DNA of 37,599 bases, taken from contig CAYVMP010000006.1 in the NCBI GenBank assembly GCA_964452635.1, positions 1 to 37,599 on the forward strand, given 5' to 3'. The DNA is from CAYVMP01 sp964452635. GTDB lineage: Bacteria; Patescibacteriota; Minisyncoccia; Phycocordibacterales; DATDWN01. Positions 36,672 to 37,599 of this stretch are shown piece after piece. Each line of letters starts with the position of its first letter. Position 1 is the first letter of the stretch. The translations under genes were made by a program, and so were the position numbers. A model generated the notes under the pieces. That model did no database searches. It saw only the letters and a program-made list of their open reading frames with translations, and had not been told where the DNA came from.

Positions 36672-37599
36672 ATGAAAAATAAAAAAACAAATACATACAA
36701 ATGGAATTTGAGTTTGTTGTATAAAAATGATGCAGATCCACAGATTGAGAAAGATTTGAAAAATATTGAATCAGTGTGTATTCAGTTTGAGAAAAAATAT
36801 AAAAACAAAAATTTTATTGATACTCCGCAATCGCTACACAAAGGACTTACGGACTACGAATCTCTGAGCGAAACAATAAATGGCAGTAAACCATGGTGGT
36901 ACTTCGCCCTACTTCAGAAACTGGATTCTCGTAGTAACCGTGCAAATGCTACATCGACAATATACGAACAGCGGATTACTCATGCGACAAATAGAATAAC
37001 TTTTTTCGAGCTTGCGATAGCACATATACCTAAGAAAGATCATGCAAAATTTTTGTCATATCCGAAACTTATTCCATTTCGATACATGCTCGAAAAGATT
37101 TTTAGACACGCTCAGCACAACCTATCAGAAGGAGAGGAACAATTAGCAGGTCTGCTCTCTCAGACAAGCTATACGATGTGGGAGGAAGGTCAGAGTCGAA
37201 TTCTCAACCAGAAAATAATTTTCCACAATGGGGAGGAGTTGCCAATCGCAAAGGCAGTGTCACTCTTTTCGGATTTGCCAACATCGGAGAGACGAGAAGT
37301 GTATAAAAAAATTATTGATACTTTCAAAACATGCGCTGATTTTGCGGACTCTGAAATTAATGCCATATATACGTATAAGAAAATAATGGATGAGCGTCGG
37401 GGATATGCACAACCATATAGTGCCACAATACTGGGTTATGAAAACAAAGAGAAAACCGTCGGCACTCTTGTCTCTCTTGTCACTAAAAATTTTTCAATTA
37501 GTCATCGATTTTATCGTCTTCACGCAAAGATACTTGGAGATACGGTGACATATGCAGATAAAAATGTAAAAGCAGGGGAGATTAAGAGAAAATTTAGTT
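36672..37599 (+). CDS. pepF: M3-family oligoendopeptidase, N-terminal part (3' end outside window)
   Basis: Open to the right edge: about 309 codons from ATG 36672, 14 nt after plsC. The start TYKWNLSLLYKNDADPQIEKDLKNIE and the following helical stretch (LSETINGSKPWWYFALLQKLDSRSNRANATSTIYEQRITHATNRITFFELAIA) match the N-terminal region of oligoendopeptidase F-type M3 metallopeptidases (usual start WDLS.LY...). The later TSYTMWEEGQSRILNQ and AVSLFSDLPTSERREVYKKI fit the same family. The zinc-binding HExxH lies beyond the window, so catalytic capacity cannot be checked. Cytoplasmic peptide turnover is the known role. The subfamily is not certain. Confidence 0.8.
   Translation, partial: MKNKKTNTYKWNLSLLYKNDADPQIEKDLKNIESVCIQFEKKYKNKNFIDTPQSLHKGLTDYESLSETINGSKPWWYFALLQKLDSRSNRANATSTIYEQRITHATNRITFFELAIAHIPKKDHAKFLSYPKLIPFRYMLEKIFRHAQHNLSEGEEQLAGLLSQTSYTMWEEGQSRILNQKIIFHNGEELPIAKAVSLFSDLPTSERREVYKKIIDTFKTCADFADSEINAIYTYKKIMDERRGYAQPYSATILGYENKEKTVGTLVSLVTKNFSISHRFYRLHAKILGDTVTYADKNVKAGEIKRKFS

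Overview
The window looks like a Candidate Phyla Radiation (Patescibacteria) chromosome segment, most likely Parcubacteria-like. The support is indirect: AT-rich intergenic DNA, small housekeeping proteins that lack accessory domains found in larger bacteria (ThrRS without TGS, ProRS without the editing insert, UvrC without its C-terminal helix-hairpin-helix, an SMC of only 763 residues, a 142-residue lone Clp N-domain), a NusB-Nudix fusion, and a cysteine-free L32. UGA ends real genes (for example rnhB), so code 11 fits and the UGA-Gly code of Gracilibacteria does not. No rRNA gene, complete tRNA, CRISPR array, transposase or integrase is visible.

Layout. 1-6177: end of pheT, an SPFH/flotillin-like gene of foreign composition with its own promoter and terminator, a DUF457-like membrane protein, a 44-residue zinc ribbon, gyrB. 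6193-12056 (minus strand): a small unknown gene, thrS, dnaE, a small RHH-like gene. 12125-14730: rnhB, rpmF, nusB-nudix, rnc. 14731-15142: a probable minus-strand ncRNA. 15143-19443: a small unknown gene, smc, and a tandem pair of two-helix membrane proteins. 19445-21385 (minus): rnr. 21386-22062: a probable ncRNA plus the uvrA leader. 22063-26619: uvrA, a small minus-strand gene, uvrC. 26620-27055: a third probable ncRNA. 27056-37599: proS, the cell-shape cluster mreB-mreC-mreD-mrdA, a Clp N-domain protein, greA, lysS, trhO, plsC and the start of an M3-family oligoendopeptidase. The genes serve replication and chromosome handling (gyrB, dnaE, smc), repair (uvrA, uvrC), RNA maturation and decay (rnc, rnhB, rnr), translation (pheT, thrS, proS, lysS, rpmF, trhO), and elongation of the cell wall.

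Three things stand out beyond the genes. (1) Five intergenic elements (11518-11710, 15527-15655, 21861-22051, 24765-24925, 28318-28535) fold into the same architecture: a long closing stem and, in four of the five, a three-way junction with a hairpin bearing the AGAAAACAA/TTGTTTTCT motif (or a variant) and a second hairpin, which in three copies has an AGCA loop. Stem sequences differ between copies yet stay self-complementary. Four of the five lie in sense orientation just upstream of dnaE, smc, uvrA and mreB. (2) A 40-nt imperfect palindrome occurs identically and in the same reading frame inside both gyrB and smc. (3) Start signals fall into two classes: many housekeeping genes have a -10 box 6-10 nt before the ATG and no Shine-Dalgarno (probably leaderless), while most small accessory genes have strong GGAGG sites. 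Coordinates of promoters, terminators and stems come from reading the sequence by eye; no search or folding program was run.
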